This document shows, piece by piece, positions 14,007-15,361 of a DNA stretch of 15,361 bases. The notes beneath the pieces are model-generated. The model was not told where the DNA came from, ran no database searches, and saw only the letters and a list, made by a program, of their open reading frames with translations. The stretch comes from PALSA-607 sp036501485 (GTDB taxonomy: Bacteria; Actinomycetota; Actinomycetes; Acidothermales; Acidothermaceae). The translations under genes and the position numbers were made by a program. The stretch is from NCBI GenBank assembly GCA_036501485.1, contig DASYAG010000040.1, positions 1-15,361 of the forward strand, written 5' to 3'. The stretch's first letter is position 1. Each line of letters begins with the position of its first letter.

Positions 14007-14056
14007 CGAACTTCCGTTCGCCCTGCAGGCTAACAAGGTGTCCTGCGCTCCGTCAA
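14007..14056 (-). promoter_or_regulatory. Possible SDR promoter with inverted repeat
   Basis: On the minus strand TTGACG (14056-14051) is followed after 17 bases by a weak -10, TTAGCC (14033-14028). Just downstream lies CGAAC-N4-GTTCG (14007-14020, reads CGAACTTCCGTTCG on the plus strand). The arms are those of the IclR-type sites but facing the other way. The -35 and the position of the repeat support a regulated promoter; the poor -10 keeps confidence low. Confidence 0.3.
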
Positions 14057-14140
14057 TGTGCGGGGAGTGGTCGTTGGCACCCTCGAATGAGCCAGTTTGG
14101 AAACGTTATAGAAATGCGTTCCGGACAGGGCTGGGAACGG

Positions 14141-14169
14141 TTGACGCTGTGACACTGCCGCACTAGATT
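14141..14169 (+). promoter_or_regulatory. Sigma70-like promoter of the substrate-binding protein gene
   Basis: TTGACG (14141-14146), a 17-base spacer and TAGATT (14164-14169) precede the gene by about 105 bases. The layout copies the promoter at 3657-3685. The predicted start, around 14176, falls at the edge of the operator-like palindromes. The remaining intergenic stretch 13950-14140 holds the SDR leader and no gene. Confidence 0.6.
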
Positions 14170-14175
14170 TCTGCT

Positions 14176-14198
14176 GAACATTTGTTCGGATGCCGAAC
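14176..14198 (+). promoter_or_regulatory. Candidate IclR-type operator (copy 2) with extra half-site
   Basis: GTTCGGATGCCGAAC at 14184-14198 is a perfect inverted repeat (six-base arms around ATG). It shares 12 of 15 bases with the site at 3701-3715, and the six bases before it (ACATTT) match there in five of six. An additional half-site upstream makes a second, overlapping palindrome, GAACA-TT-TGTTC (14176-14187). The block covers the predicted transcription start. Confidence 0.65.
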
Positions 14199-14274
14199 GG
14201 CAGCCAAGAGACGCTGATCACCGTGGCATCTGAAGTCGGTGTCGTGCTGTGTCTTCGAAAGGGAGTTCCTGGTG

Positions 14275-15361
14275 ATGGGTTTCGTTGAGTGGGCGCCGGT
14301 GCGTGGTAAGACGGGCGGGAGGACGTTGTGGGCAGCGGGCCTGCTGGTGGCCGCGCTGTCTTTGGCGGCGTGTAGCGGCGGGGGCGGAACTTCGTCGCCG
14401 AGTTCCTCGCCGTCGAGTTCCTCGGGGTCCAGTTCCTCGGGGGCGAGTACGGTGGCTGCGCAGGACGGGTCCTCGGGCGGTAAGTTCACGATCGATTTCG
14501 TCGTCGGTGCCTCGAGCGACCCGTTCTTCTCCACGATGAAGCGCGGTGCGGATGACGCTGCGAAGGCGCTTGAGGCCAACGGCGGTTCGCTCCGTTGGTT
14601 GCCGATTCAGAACTACAACAACTTCGGTCCGGATCTGGCCACGCTGCTACAGACCGCGATCAGTCAGAAGCCGGCCGCCGTCGCGGCGATCGACCCGGAG
14701 CCGGGTGCTGAGGACACCCTGCTCAAGCAGATCTCCTCGAGCGGCATCCCGCTGATCACAGTGAACTCAGGTGATCTTGCTGAGGCTACCAAGGTCGGCG
14801 CGATCTACTATGTGGGCAGCGATGACGTGGCCGCGGGCAAGCTCGCGGGCGACTATTTGGTCCAGCAGGGCCTCAAGCACGCGTTGTGTGTGAACACGAT
14901 ACCGGGCACCCCTCTCACCGAGGACCGTTGCGATGGAATCAAGGCCGCGTTGACCGCCGCCGGTGGAGCGAGTACGGAGCTGCCGCTGCCGGCGTCGAAC
15001 TTCGGCAACCCGACCGCGGTCGCCCAGGCGATCAAGGCCGCGCTGCTGAAGGACACCAGCATCGACGGTGTCGTCACGCTGGACGAGGGGGATGCGGACA
15101 GCGCCGCGAGCGCGTTGAAGCAGGCCAACCTCACCGACAAGGTCAAGCTCGGAAGTTTTGACCTCAACAGCAACGAGCTGGACCGGATCAAGGCTGGGAC
15201 CCAGCTGTTCGTTGTGGACCAGCAGCCCTACATGCAGGGCTACCTCGCGGTGTCACTGGCCTACCAGTACGTCAAGTTCGGGCTGCAGTTGCCCGCGTCG
15301 GAACGGGCGTTGTTGACTGGCCCGGTACTGGTCACCAAGGACAACGTCCAGCAAGCCGTCG
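14275..15361 (+). CDS. Sugar-type ABC transporter substrate-binding lipoprotein (partial)
   Basis: The first 362 residues of an RbsB-type (Peripla_BP_4) binding protein, anchored outside the membrane and delivering its ligand to an ABC permease. The N-terminus has a charged stretch, a hydrophobic core LLVAALSLAAC and a lipobox with Cys33, then a Ser/Gly-rich linker (about 34-65). The mature fold starts FTIDFVVGASSDPFFSTMKRGADDA and continues with KPAAVAAIDPEP, GIPLITVNSGD, YYVGSDDVAAGKLAGDYL, TIPGTPLTEDRCDGIKAAL, DGVVTLDEGDADSAASALKQA and FVVDQQPYMQGYLAVSLAYQ. ATG 14275 (or GTG 14272) follows GAAAGGGAG by 7-10 bases. It is intact here and runs off the window; ATPase and permease genes probably follow. 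The ligand is unknown; a shared operator links it to the catabolic operon. Confidence 0.9.
   Translation, partial: MGFVEWAPVRGKTGGRTLWAAGLLVAALSLAACSGGGGTSSPSSSPSSSSGSSSSGASTVAAQDGSSGGKFTIDFVVGASSDPFFSTMKRGADDAAKALEANGGSLRWLPIQNYNNFGPDLATLLQTAISQKPAAVAAIDPEPGAEDTLLKQISSSGIPLITVNSGDLAEATKVGAIYYVGSDDVAAGKLAGDYLVQQGLKHALCVNTIPGTPLTEDRCDGIKAALTAAGGASTELPLPASNFGNPTAVAQAIKAALLKDTSIDGVVTLDEGDADSAASALKQANLTDKVKLGSFDLNSNELDRIKAGTQLFVVDQQPYMQGYLAVSLAYQYVKFGLQLPASERALLTGPVLVTKDNVQQAV
14401..14445 (+). repeat. Three 15-bp tandem repeats in the lipoprotein linker
   Basis: Units AGTTCCTCGCCGTCG, AGTTCCTCGGGGTCC and AGTTCCTCGGGGGCG follow each other in frame and encode serine-rich five-residue blocks of the flexible linker after the lipid anchor. 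Copy number may vary between strains without breaking the frame. Confidence 0.8.

Noticed and set aside
14098..14111. TGGAAACGTTATAG, similar to LacI/CcpA-type operator sequences.
   Set aside because: The palindromic core is only AACGTT, it is a single copy, and no LacI-family gene is in view; chance is a good explanation.
14401..14445. Tandem 15-bp repeats as a regulatory or phase-variation element.
   Set aside because: The unit is a multiple of three and lies in the serine-rich lipoprotein linker, where low complexity is expected.
1..15361. CRISPR arrays, tRNA or rRNA genes.
   Set aside because: No regularly spaced repeats and no cloverleaf or rRNA-like stretches were noticed in either strand.

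Overview
The window looks like a piece of a high-GC actinomycete genome, probably an accessory catabolic island. The evidence is strong GC bias at third codon positions, GTG starts, IclR/PcaR-style regulation, an actinobacterial-type IS3 element and a serine recombinase. No species can be named from the sequence alone.

Left edge (1-1700) is mobile-element debris. An IS3-family element (orfA intact, orfB truncated) appears to be interrupted at about position 140 by a second, IS30-family element whose transposase starts at 93 and runs off the window. To the right of the IS3 end (about 1126) lies the C-terminal remnant of a large serine recombinase.

Region 1722-3642 (minus strand) holds one intact small alpha/beta hydrolase and two gene remnants. 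One is a sugar-type ABC substrate-binding protein without its N-terminus and with a pair of compensating frameshifts. The other is the N-terminal half of a SnoaL-like protein, joined to it by an apparent deletion.

Region 3657-10936 (plus strand) is a compact operon with overlapping or nearly touching genes. In order: a PcaD-like enol-lactonase/hydrolase, a GlcG/HbpS-family protein, a stub of a sugar-type ABC ATPase cut inside its P-loop, an NHL-repeat beta-propeller protein, a divergent MmgE/PrpD protein, both subunits of a class I CoA-transferase, a hydroxypyruvate-isomerase-like TIM barrel and a GarR-like beta-hydroxyacid dehydrogenase. It meets head-on a minus-strand block (10933-13934) of a PcaF-like thiolase, an IclR-family regulator and an SDR dehydrogenase. 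At the right edge an intact lipoprotein substrate-binding protein of a sugar-type ABC importer (14275 to end) is read divergently from the SDR gene.

The most interesting signal is regulatory. The promoters of the catabolic operon and of the importer gene share one layout: TTGACG, a 17-base spacer, TAGAGT or TAGATT, then 14-15 bases later a 15-bp inverted repeat GTTCG-N5-CGRAC. A third, slightly degenerate copy lies upstream of the iclR gene. This suggests one IclR-type regulator controls uptake, breakdown and itself. The enzyme set (CoA-transferase, thiolase, enol-lactonase-like hydrolase, beta-hydroxyacid dehydrogenase, SDR, MmgE/PrpD) resembles a beta-ketoadipate-like lower pathway for a carboxylic acid. 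It has no ring-cleavage enzymes in view and its substrate is not identifiable from sequence.
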